Shown here piece by piece: positions 1-5,725 of a stretch of DNA of 5,807 nt. The notes under the pieces were generated by a model. It made no database searches. It was not told the origin of the DNA and saw only the letters and a list, made by a program, of their open reading frames with translations. The position numbers and the translations under genes are program-made. The stretch is from NCBI GenBank assembly GCA_030633365.1, contig DAOVSY010000199.1, positions 1-5,807 on the forward strand, in the 5' to 3' direction. Each line of letters opens with the position of its first letter. Positions within the stretch are counted from its first letter, which is position 1. The DNA is from Spirochaetaceae bacterium. GTDB lineage: Bacteria; Spirochaetota; Spirochaetia; B11-G9.

Positions 1-1
1 A

Positions 2-205
2 AATATCTTACAGAACCTACCAGAAGGTAAAAGTGAACTGGTTTTTCATTTGGGAGTAAAGGATAAAAAATATGATGTTCCATCATTAATTGAAGGTGAA
101 TATTTTCTAATGCGGGAATTAGAATTATACTGTCTACTATCACCAGAATTGAAAGTTTGGTCAGACAAACTAAATATTAAACCAATAAATTTTTCTGAAC
201 TCTAA
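2..205 (+). CDS. C-terminal fragment of an unidentified protein, possibly DNA polymerase III alpha (DnaE)
   Basis: An open frame enters from the left edge and runs 67 codons to a TAA at 203-205, so only the C-terminus is present. It begins NILQNLPEGKSELVFHLG and ends near KVWSDKLNIKPINFSEL. The pattern is a short helix, a GKSELVFHL beta strand, a KKYDV strand, then a helical stretch ending in VW. It resembles the OB-fold C-terminus of bacterial replicative polymerase DnaE, where a 'yfHl' strand is followed by a closing hydrophobic helix and a 'VW' near the end. No catalytic motif lies in the window, so this is an impression of pattern, not an identification. The gene converges on clpB with only 37 bases between the stops. 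Those bases contain just an A+T-only stem (203-219), not a convincing terminator. That the frame is coding is fairly sure; the name is not. Confidence 0.55.
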   Translation, partial: NILQNLPEGKSELVFHLGVKDKKYDVPSLIEGEYFLMRELELYCLLSPELKVWSDKLNIKPINFSEL

Positions 206-242
206 TTTTTTTAAAATTACACCATTTAATTTATTTTCATTA

Positions 243-2819
243 TTAAACAACAGAAAATTCCAAACCAGATTCTTTTTTACTAACCTTAATCTTATCTCCA
301 TCCTTTATATTTCCGGCAAGGATCTCCTTTGCCAGAGGATTCTGTATTAAATTTTGAATAGCCCTTTTTATAGGTCTTGCACCATAACTGGGATCAAAAC
401 CTTCAGAACTAATATAATCCCAAACATCATTATCAAGAACAAGCTCCATCTTCCGATCCGCCAGTCTTGCCTCTAACCGTTCAAGCTGAATATTAACAAT
501 TTTACGGACATTTTCCCTGCCCAATCTATTAAATAAAATGGTCTCATCAACCCTATTCAAAAACTCAGGTTTAAAGGTCTTCTTCATTATTTCAAGAATC
601 TGATCCTTTACATCACTTACTCCTTCAGCTTCTAAAAGCAAATCTCCACCTAAATTACTGGTAAGTATAATTATGGAGTTTCTAAAGTCCACAACCCGAC
701 CCTGACCATCTGTCAGACGGCCATCATCCAGAAGCTGAAGCAGAACATTAAATACATCAGGGTGGGCTTTTTCTATTTCATCAAAAAGGATAACAGAATA
801 TGGCCTCCGCCTAACTGCCTCAGTCAGCTGACCGCCTTCATCATAGCCAACATAACCTGGAGGAGCCCCTATTAGCCTGGAAACAGTATGTTTTTCCATG
901 TATTCACTCATGTCTATTCTGGTTAAAGCCTTCTCATCATTAAAAAGAAAATCTGCCAGTGTTTTAGCAAGTTCAGTTTTTCCAACACCTGTAGGACCCA
1001 GAAAAATAAAGGACCCCAGCGGCCTTGCTTCATCAGACAGACCAGTTTTATTTCGTCTTATAGCATCAGATACTGCAGAAATTGCAGCATCCTGACCAAC
1101 AACCCTTTCGGATATTATTTTCTCCAGATCCAGAAACTTTTCCATTTCCGATGAAAGCATCTTTGAAACGGGAATACCTGTCCATATAGAAACTATATGT
1201 GCAATATCCTCTTCAGTAACCACTTCTCTTAAAAGTTGGGAATCAACCTGTAATTCCTCCAGCCTCTCTGAACTTTTTTCAATCTGTTCTAAAATTTTGG
1301 GAGCCCTGCCATGTTTTATCTCTGCAGCACGATTAAGATCCCCTTCCCTTTCGTATTTTGCTTCCAAAGACCTGGAATGTTCCAGTTCAGAATTTAAACT
1401 TCTAATCTCATCAATAACTTCTTTTTCATTGTTCCATTGAAGCCTCATAGCATCTCGCCTGGTCTGCAGATCAGCTAATTCTTTATCAATTTTTGAAAGT
1501 CTATCCCGGGAGGCTTCATCCTCTTCAGACGAAAGTGCATGTTTCTCTATATCCAGCTGAAGAATTTTTCTCTCTATGGTATCAAGCTCTATTGGTTGAC
1601 TTTCAATTTCCATTTTAAGTTTACTCGCAGCTTCATCAATAAGGTCAATGGCCTTATCAGGTAAAAATCTGGAAGTAATATATCGGTCAGAAAGCCTTGC
1701 TGCAGCAATAAGAGCCTCATCCTTAATTCGTACACCATGATGAACCTCATACCTGTCTTTAATTCCCCTAAGAATAGCCACTGTATTTTCAACAGAAGGC
1801 TCATTTGTAAGAACAGGTTGAAAACGCCTTTCCAATGCAGGATCTTTTTCAATATGTTTCCTGTATTCATCGAGGGTAGTTGCCCCAATAGTACGTAGCT
1901 CACCCCTTGCTAAAGCAGGCTTTAACAGATTGGAAGCATCTGTAGAACCTTCAGCAGCACCAGCTCCAACAAGTGAATGAAGCTCATCTATAAATAAAAT
2001 AATTTCACCATCAGACTCAGCAATTTCATGAATAACAGCCTTTAAACGCTCTTCAAACTCACCCCGGAATTTAGCCCCTGCAACTAAAGCACCTAAATCC
2101 AAAGCCAGAAGTCTTTTATCTTTTAAAGATTCCGGAACATCCCCGGATACAATTCGCCTTGCCAGGCCCTCTGCTATTGCAGTCTTACCAACACCAGGCT
2201 CTCCAATAAGAACAGGATTATTCTTTGTCCGCCTGGAAAGAACCTGCATAACCCTGCGAATCTCATCATCCCGGCCAATAACAGGATCCAGTTTGTCTCT
2301 TCTGGCAAGAACAATAAGGTCTTTACAGTATTTATCCAGAACCTGATATTTTATTTCAGGATTGTCATCTGTTACCCGCTGATTTCCCCTTATAGACTGC
2401 AGAACTTTTAATACACTGTCCCGGGATATCCCAAGATCTCTTAAAATCTGACCTGCACTATCTTCAAATTCAAGAATAGTTAAAAAAACATGCTCTGCAC
2501 TAAGAAAATCATCCTTTAATTTATCCGCTTCTATCTCCGATTTATGCAGAACACTTGAAAGTGCCGGAGACATACTGACCTGAGCAGAACTGCCATATAC
2601 TTTTGATTTGGATGTAAGATTGTTCTTTAAATTTTCCTCAAGTTTCTTTCTATCTACTCCAAGACGGTCCAGAAGAGGAGGGATTACACCATCCTGCTGA
2701 TCGATAAGGGCAACCAGAATATGAATGACATCAATAGAGTTATGATTATATTTATGAGCAATTGAACTGGCATCCTGAATTGCTTCCTGAACTTTAACTG
2801 TCATTTTATCGTAGCGCAT
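243..2819 (-). CDS. clpB: ClpB, Hsp100 family ATP-dependent protein disaggregase
   Basis: This complete 858-residue protein matches the usual ClpB length (E. coli about 857). ClpB is a cytosolic hexamer that works with DnaK/DnaJ/GrpE to pull polypeptides out of aggregates. Domains in order: Clp-N repeats (about 1-145); AAA1 with Walker A GEPGVGKT (206-213), pore loop GAKFRGEFE (248-256), Walker B LFIDELH (275-281), sensor GATT (312-315) and arginine pair ERRF (330-333); coiled-coil M domain (about 400-530), which separates ClpB from ClpA; AAA2 with Walker A GPTGVGKT (608-615), pore loop GYVGYDEGG (655-663), Walker B ILFDE (677-681), sensor-1 TSN (720-722), NRVDE (755-759) and sensor-2 GARP (813-816). 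All catalytic motifs are intact. The first pore loop has Phe251 where Tyr is usual. The ATG start gives the expected MRYDKMT N-terminus and is preceded by AAGGAA seven bases upstream. It is divergent from the DUF3783/PrsW operon. No heat-shock operator was recognised. Confidence 0.98.
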   Translation of the reverse strand: MRYDKMTVKVQEAIQDASSIAHKYNHNSIDVIHILVALIDQQDGVIPPLLDRLGVDRKKLEENLKNNLTSKSKVYGSSAQVSMSPALSSVLHKSEIEADKLKDDFLSAEHVFLTILEFEDSAGQILRDLGISRDSVLKVLQSIRGNQRVTDDNPEIKYQVLDKYCKDLIVLARRDKLDPVIGRDDEIRRVMQVLSRRTKNNPVLIGEPGVGKTAIAEGLARRIVSGDVPESLKDKRLLALDLGALVAGAKFRGEFEERLKAVIHEIAESDGEIILFIDELHSLVGAGAAEGSTDASNLLKPALARGELRTIGATTLDEYRKHIEKDPALERRFQPVLTNEPSVENTVAILRGIKDRYEVHHGVRIKDEALIAAARLSDRYITSRFLPDKAIDLIDEAASKLKMEIESQPIELDTIERKILQLDIEKHALSSEEDEASRDRLSKIDKELADLQTRRDAMRLQWNNEKEVIDEIRSLNSELEHSRSLEAKYEREGDLNRAAEIKHGRAPKILEQIEKSSERLEELQVDSQLLREVVTEEDIAHIVSIWTGIPVSKMLSSEMEKFLDLEKIISERVVGQDAAISAVSDAIRRNKTGLSDEARPLGSFIFLGPTGVGKTELAKTLADFLFNDEKALTRIDMSEYMEKHTVSRLIGAPPGYVGYDEGGQLTEAVRRRPYSVILFDEIEKAHPDVFNVLLQLLDDGRLTDGQGRVVDFRNSIIILTSNLGGDLLLEAEGVSDVKDQILEIMKKTFKPEFLNRVDETILFNRLGRENVRKIVNIQLERLEARLADRKMELVLDNDVWDYISSEGFDPSYGARPIKRAIQNLIQNPLAKEILAGNIKDGDKIKVSKKESGLEFSVV

Positions 2820-2826
2820 ATTTAAA

Positions 2827-2832
2827 TTCCTT
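2827..2832 (-). promoter_or_regulatory. clpB ribosome binding site
   Basis: Read on the minus strand this is AAGGAA, seven bases before the clpB ATG. It is purine-rich and well spaced, and supports the start that gives the canonical Clp-N beginning MRYDKMT. Confidence 0.75.
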
Positions 2833-2834
2833 GA

Positions 2835-2862
2835 TTGTCACGAAATGTAGTTATATTATAGT
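2835..2862 (+). promoter_or_regulatory. Promoter for the DUF3783/PrsW operon
   Basis: A -35 TTGTCA (2835-2840) and a -10 TATAGT (2857-2862) are separated by 16 bases. Each hexamer matches five of six consensus positions. Transcription would start near 2869, leaving a leader of about 55 bases before the ATG at 2924. The -10 overlaps a minus-strand TATAAT (2855-2860), and the whole element lies inside the clpB 5' leader, so polymerase binding in the two directions should interfere. The match is visual only. Confidence 0.5.
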
Positions 2863-2864
2863 AG

Positions 2865-2893
2865 AACATACAAACACTTTAAGTTCCAGTCAA
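2865..2893 (-). promoter_or_regulatory. clpB promoter candidate
   Basis: On the minus strand, TTGACT (plus-strand positions 2888-2893) is followed after exactly 17 bases by TATGTT (2865-2870). This predicts a start near 2858 and a leader of about 38 bases. The arrangement equals the tRNA promoter at 3901-3929 (TTGACT, 17 bases, TATCTT), which supports it. An alternative -10 is the perfect TATAAT at 2855-2860, but its -35 (CTTAAA, 2878-2883) is poor. Neither a CIRCE inverted repeat nor a CCCCAT-type sigma-32 -10 was seen. Confidence 0.5.
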
Positions 2894-2910
2894 TTATAAA
2901 TACAGTCTTT

Positions 2911-2916
2911 AAAGGA
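2911..2916 (+). promoter_or_regulatory. Ribosome binding site of the DUF3783-like gene
   Basis: AAAGGA lies seven bases before the ATG at 2924 and sets the start of the small gene. It is the only good ribosome binding site of the two-gene operon. The prsW-like gene has only a weak purine stretch before its ATG. Confidence 0.65.
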
Positions 2917-2923
2917 TACGCAG

Positions 2924-3178
2924 ATGTCAAAGAACAATTCAACAGAAAAAGTTATATATTTACATGGTTTTGAAAAAGATGACCTCTTTAAAGTAATCAG
3001 AGCAATAAAAGCTGAAGTGGATAATCCGGGCGAGATAGCCTTCTCCACTTCTACACCAACAAACCTTGAATGGAAAATTAAAGATATGATTGCAGAAGTC
3101 CGTCAGGATCATGCCTTTTTTAAAGAACAGGAAAAAAAGAAAAACCCAAAGAAAAGACCAGAGAAAAAACCAGAATAA
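2924..3178 (+). CDS. Small DUF3783-like protein with lysine-rich tail
   Basis: This 84-residue protein has no signal peptide or membrane segment and should be cytosolic. The body (about 9-66) carries VIYLHGF (10-16), a KVIRAIKAEV helix (23-32), IAFSTSTPTNLEW (38-50) and a final helix with IAEVRQDH (56-63). The hydrophobic strand ending in HGF, the IAFS strand and the TPTNLEW turn match my recollection of DUF3783, a short family of unknown function; no function is claimed. Residues 68-84 are almost only K, E, P, N and R, suggesting a disordered basic tail that could contact nucleic acid or lipid head groups (inference). It is first in an operon with the PrsW-like protease. Its TAA abuts the next ATG, and both genes are in the same frame. 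Confidence is high that it is a gene and moderate for the family. Confidence 0.82.
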   Translation: MSKNNSTEKVIYLHGFEKDDLFKVIRAIKAEVDNPGEIAFSTSTPTNLEWKIKDMIAEVRQDHAFFKEQEKKKNPKKRPEKKPE

Positions 3179-3847
3179 ATGAGTTACTTAGTCCTAAATA
3201 TCAGCCTTGCTGTCATACCTGCACTAATACTCCTTATATTTTTCTATAATAAAGATAAACAGAAGAAAGAACCTGTTGCCCTGGTATTAAAGGTTTTTAT
3301 TTTTGGATTTATTTCTGTATTACCTGCTATTTTAATAGAACTTTTTATTTCCCGGATAATTCCAGAAAGAAGCCAGCTGCTCAATATAATAATCAGGGCA
3401 TTTATTATTGCAGCTCTTGTCGAAGAGGGAATAAAGCTTAAAACTGTAATGCTCTTTGCATTTCCAAATAATAACTTTGATGAAATTACAGATGGAATAG
3501 TTTACACAATTACAGCCAGTCTGGGATTTGCAGTATTTGAAAACATATTCTATAGTTTTGGGCCAGTTTCCACCCTTATTATTAGAGGGATGACAGCAAT
3601 ACCCCTGCATGCTATAGCATCAGGTATTATGGGATACTACATTGGCAAATCAAAATTTGGAGATGCAAATTTAAAATATAAGGGATTGGCATATGCAGTT
3701 CTTATTCATGGATTCTATGACTTTTTCCTCTTCTATGGATCATGGCTTCCAGTCCTCATCATACCTCTTCTATTAATCTCCGGTGGAGTTCTGCTAAAGC
3801 TTTATAAATCGGCATTACAGAACGACCGAATATCTGGAAGAAGTTGA
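3179..3847 (+). CDS. prsW: PrsW-family intramembrane metalloprotease
   Basis: This 222-residue polytopic membrane protein has hydrophobic segments at about 4-23, 34-59, 66-81, 107-126, 131-155, 169-187 and 189-209. The family motifs are in order: VEEGIK (81-86, glutamate pair E82/E83), DEITDG (101-106), FAVFEN (118-122 region, E121/N122), R136 with H144, and HGFYD (177-181). In the founding member, B. subtilis PrsW, the glutamate pair and a histidine are needed for site-1 cleavage of the anti-sigma factor RsiW. The substrate here is unknown, because no sigma/anti-sigma pair is in the window. The start is fixed because the first membrane helix begins at once, leaving no later ATG that keeps it. 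The ATG touches the TAA of the upstream gene and has only a weak purine stretch (GAGAAA) before it, so translation probably depends on reinitiation after that gene. No terminator follows, so transcripts may read into the tRNA. Confidence 0.9.
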   Translation: MSYLVLNISLAVIPALILLIFFYNKDKQKKEPVALVLKVFIFGFISVLPAILIELFISRIIPERSQLLNIIIRAFIIAALVEEGIKLKTVMLFAFPNNNFDEITDGIVYTITASLGFAVFENIFYSFGPVSTLIIRGMTAIPLHAIASGIMGYYIGKSKFGDANLKYKGLAYAVLIHGFYDFFLFYGSWLPVLIIPLLLISGGVLLKLYKSALQNDRISGRS

Positions 3848-3900
3848 TTCCCGGGTAATCAGATCGAACAAACATTCTATAACTTTCGGTACAGATTCTA

Positions 3901-3929
3901 TTGACTATTGTTTCTATCTTCTGTATCTT
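3901..3929 (+). promoter_or_regulatory. Promoter of the initiator tRNA
   Basis: A -35 TTGACT (3901-3906), a 17-base spacer and a -10 TATCTT (3924-3929) predict a start near 3936, about nine bases before the mature tRNA. The -35 hexamer and spacing equal those proposed for clpB. This makes the tRNA an independent unit, with possible read-through from the PrsW-like gene added. Confidence 0.6.
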
Positions 3930-3944
3930 AGGCAAACAAATCGT

Positions 3945-4017
<73 letters not shown>

Positions 4018-4026
4018 AAACGTATT

Positions 4027-4060
4027 AAACCGATTCAGATTATTCTGGATCGGTTTTTTT
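4027..4060 (+). terminator. Intrinsic terminator of the tRNA unit
   Basis: AAACCGAT (4027-4034) pairs with ATCGGTTT (4049-4056), T4035 forms a wobble with G4048, and CAGA (4036-4039) pairs with TCTG (4044-4047). The result is a continuous 13-pair stem closed by a four-base TTAT loop. A run of seven T (4054-4060) follows. It sits ten bases after the tRNA and would also end read-through from the DUF3783/PrsW operon. Confidence 0.93.
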
Positions 4061-4077
4061 ATATTGGGCGTATCCCT

Positions 4078-4168
4078 GAATCCGGCATTTCGATACAATT
4101 GCCTGTATTTAAATAAATAGATTTGTTTCTATCGAAAATATGGCAATCACTCAATATCCGGATTCCGG
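4078..4168. repeat. Cluster of inverted repeats, possible structured element
   Basis: Three perfect inverted pairs are visible: GAATCCGG (4078-4085) with CCGGATTC (4158-4165), TTTCGATA (4088-4095) with TATCGAAA (4130-4137), and ATTGCC (4098-4103) with GGCAAT (4142-4147). The second and third pairs cross each other inside the first, so a transcript could fold as a pseudoknot, or only one of them forms. CCGGA-T-TCCGG (4158-4168) is also a local palindrome. It may be a decayed miniature element or a structured RNA; no target-site duplication was found. The pairs are certain, their function is not. Confidence 0.45.
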
Positions 4169-4200
4169 GTCAGTCTTTTCGGGGGTTCCGTATTTTTTAT

Positions 4201-4249
4201 GGGCGCGATAAATCGAGCCCCTACAAAACACCGCCTCCGGCGCCCCTGC
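4201..4249. repeat. REP-like palindromic repeat segment
   Basis: Positions 4201-4220 form a near-perfect palindrome: GGGC pairs with GCCC, one G/A mismatch follows, then CGAT pairs with ATCG around AA. It is followed by CTAC. A second smaller hairpin, CGCC/GGCG (4232-4235/4239-4242), is followed by CCCCTGC. The motif GCCCCTRC thus occurs twice, 25 bases apart (4217-4224 and 4242-4249). From memory, palindromes of the form TAGGGGC...GCCC are common dispersed intergenic repeats in many bacterial genomes. Copy number cannot be judged from one window. Confidence 0.5.
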
Positions 4250-4290
4250 AATCCTTTACGCATTTGTCTTCATTTTGTGTTTTTACGTTC

Positions 4291-4319
4291 CCAATTGATT
4301 TCAAACACCCAATCAATGG
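4291..4319. promoter_or_regulatory. Imperfect dyad overlapping the acn -35, possible operator
   Basis: ATTGATT (4294-4300) and AATCAAT (4311-4317) are perfect inverted copies ten bases apart. They are flanked by CC (4291-4292) and GG (4318-4319), which also pair if A4293 is bulged. The right arm overlaps the -35 at 4317-4322, so a dimeric regulator binding here would block the acn promoter. The regulator is unknown, and a short AT-rich dyad could be chance. Confidence 0.3.
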
Positions 4320-4345
4320 ACTCAAATAATAAAAAAGGATAAAAT
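4317..4345 (+). promoter_or_regulatory. Promoter of the aconitase gene
   Basis: A -35 TGGACT (4317-4322), a 17-base spacer and a -10 TAAAAT (4340-4345, five of six consensus) predict a start near 4352 and a short leader of about 21 bases. The -35 differs by one base from the TTGACT of the clpB and tRNA promoters. Confidence 0.5.
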
Positions 4346-4360
4346 ACAGAACATTTTTTT

Positions 4361-4367
4361 AGGGGAG
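4361..4367 (+). promoter_or_regulatory. acnA ribosome binding site
   Basis: AGGGGAG lies five bases before the ATG at 4373. It is a strong purine-rich site and fixes the start of the aconitase gene. Confidence 0.75.
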
Positions 4368-4372
4368 TTAAC

Positions 4373-5725
4373 ATGGAAACCAGTATTCTAAAAGCAGGAA
4401 ATAAAACATATAAATATTACAGTATAAAAAAATATGCAGAAGATAATGGTTTTAATATAAACTCACTTCCTTTTTCATTAAAAGTTCTGCTGGAAAACCT
4501 CTTACGTAATTCTGATAAAGATTACATGAAAAAAGAAGAACTGGAAGCTCTGGCTCAATGGGAACCTTCAAAAGGCAGTAAAAGATCAGATATATCATTT
4601 CATCCGGCAAGGGTTATAATGCAGGACTTAACAGGTGGAGCAGCCCTTGCAGATCTGGCAGCCATGAGAAATGCCATAAGTGATGCTGGTGGTGACTCAT
4701 CAAAAATAAACCCTCTTATACCAGTGGATATGATAATTGATCATTCAGTTATGGTTGATTATTTTGGGACAAAAGATGCCTATCAAAAAAATGTTGAACT
4801 GGAATTTAAACGAAACAAAGAAAGATACAGATTTTTTAAATGGGGTCAACAGGCATTTGATAATTTCAGAGTTGTTCCTCCGGGAACAGGTATTATTCAT
4901 CAGGTAAACCTTGAATATCTTGCTTCTGTAGTTACTGTCAAAGATGATGAAACTGATACACCTATAGTTTTTCCGGATACTGTTGTGGGAACGGACAGTC
5001 ATACAACTATGATCAACGGACTTAGTGTTCTAGGCTGGGGTGTAGGAGGCATAGAAGCAGAAGCAGCCATGCTCGGGCAGCCGCTGACTATGCTTATTCC
5101 CGATGTTGTAGGATTTAAACTTTCCGGGAAACTTTCACCAGGTATTACAGCAACAGATTTAGTATTAAAAATTGTACAGATTTTAAGAGGATATGGGGTT
5201 GTAGGCAGTTTTGTTGAATTCTTTGGACCTGGTCTTGATAATCTTAGTCTTGCAGACAGAGCAACAATAAGTAATATGGCTCCCGAGTATGGAGCAACAT
5301 GCGGATTTTTCCCAATAGACAATGAGCTGTTAGATTATTTAAAACTATCCGGAAGAGATAAAGATCAGATTGCTCTGGTTGAAAATTATGCCAAAGAACA
5401 GGGACTATGGAGAGATGATAAGAAACCTGCAAACTATAGTCATGTTCTGGAGCTGGATATCTCCACTATAAAACCAGCTATGGCAGGGCCAAGACGACCT
5501 CAGGATCTTGTATTATTAACAGATGTTTCTATAAAGTTCGATAAAGCATTGGAAAAGATATATAACACAACTAAAATCGATTCAAAAACTAAAATAGAAA
5601 ATATGGATCAGGAACTAAGCCATGGAGATGTTGTTATAGCTTCAATTACAAGTTGTACAAATACATCAAACCCTGCAGTACTCATCGCTGCAGGTCTTAT
5701 TGCAAAAAAAGCTGTAGCGCTGTGA
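4373..5725 (+). CDS. acnA: Aconitate hydratase, AcnA/IRP type, N-terminal half (broken or partial)
   Basis: This is the N-terminal 450 residues of a 4Fe-4S enzyme that interconverts citrate and isocitrate in the TCA cycle; full AcnA proteins have about 890. Landmarks that match the family are Q84 and D85, D123-H124 (IIDHS), the KWGQQAF segment (156-162), VVPPGTGIIHQVNLEYL (167-183, H176), VGTDSHTTMINGL (205-217, D208/S209/H210), GWGVGGIEAEAAMLGQP (221-237), N301 and E305 in NMAPE, ATCGFFPID (308-316), AGPRRPQD (371-378) and ITSCTN (425-430). C428 is the first of three cluster cysteines; the other two (the CTTC motif) would lie past the right edge. Residues 86-94 read LTGGAALAD where FTGVPAVVD is usual. 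The frame stops at a TGA just after AKKAVAL, although aconitase sequence continues in the same frame. As written, the product would lack two cluster ligands and domain 4 and be inactive. It has its own promoter and follows the tRNA unit. Confidence 0.93.
   Translation: METSILKAGNKTYKYYSIKKYAEDNGFNINSLPFSLKVLLENLLRNSDKDYMKKEELEALAQWEPSKGSKRSDISFHPARVIMQDLTGGAALADLAAMRNAISDAGGDSSKINPLIPVDMIIDHSVMVDYFGTKDAYQKNVELEFKRNKERYRFFKWGQQAFDNFRVVPPGTGIIHQVNLEYLASVVTVKDDETDTPIVFPDTVVGTDSHTTMINGLSVLGWGVGGIEAEAAMLGQPLTMLIPDVVGFKLSGKLSPGITATDLVLKIVQILRGYGVVGSFVEFFGPGLDNLSLADRATISNMAPEYGATCGFFPIDNELLDYLKLSGRDKDQIALVENYAKEQGLWRDDKKPANYSHVLELDISTIKPAMAGPRRPQDLVLLTDVSIKFDKALEKIYNTTKIDSKTKIENMDQELSHGDVVIASITSCTNTSNPAVLIAAGLIAKKAVAL

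Larger units (their letters stand above)
4018..4372. other. Gene-free stretch between tRNA and aconitase
   Basis: No credible gene is seen in these 355 bases. The only sizeable open frame (4123-4329, TTG start) has no ribosome binding site, runs across repeat-like DNA and translates to low-complexity proline-rich sequence. The stretch holds the tRNA terminator (to 4060), a cluster of inverted repeats (4078-4168), a REP-like palindromic segment (4201-4249), an imperfect dyad (4291-4319), and the promoter and ribosome binding site of the aconitase gene. The part from about 4140 to 4250 is visibly richer in G+C than the genes around it, as expected for repeat or acquired DNA. Confidence 0.8.

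Noticed and set aside
203..219. A+T-only stem TAATTTT/AAAATTA between the converging gene ends
   Set aside because: Seven A:T pairs without any G:C and without a clear T-tail on either side are too weak to call an intrinsic terminator.
2373..2390. Possible internal start of a short ClpB lacking the N-domain, with AGGGGAA near codon 149
   Set aside because: The codon at residue 149 is GTA, not a start codon, and no ATG, GTG or TTG is suitably placed.
3117..3145. A AAA AAG heptamer in the correct frame of the DUF3783-like gene, as in dnaX -1 frameshifting
   Set aside because: The -1 frame gives only about 30 more residues without family resemblance. There is no clear downstream stem, and such A-runs are expected in a lysine-rich tail of an AT-rich genome.
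3846..3860. GATTCCCGGGTAATC near-palindrome at the prsW stop codon as a terminator
   Set aside because: The self-complementary CCCGGG core leaves no loop and no T-run follows, so it does not fit a terminator.
4123..4329. Open frame of 68 codons with TTG start
   Set aside because: It has no ribosome binding site, crosses the REP-like repeat, is proline-rich low-complexity sequence and overlaps the acn -35. It is most likely non-coding.
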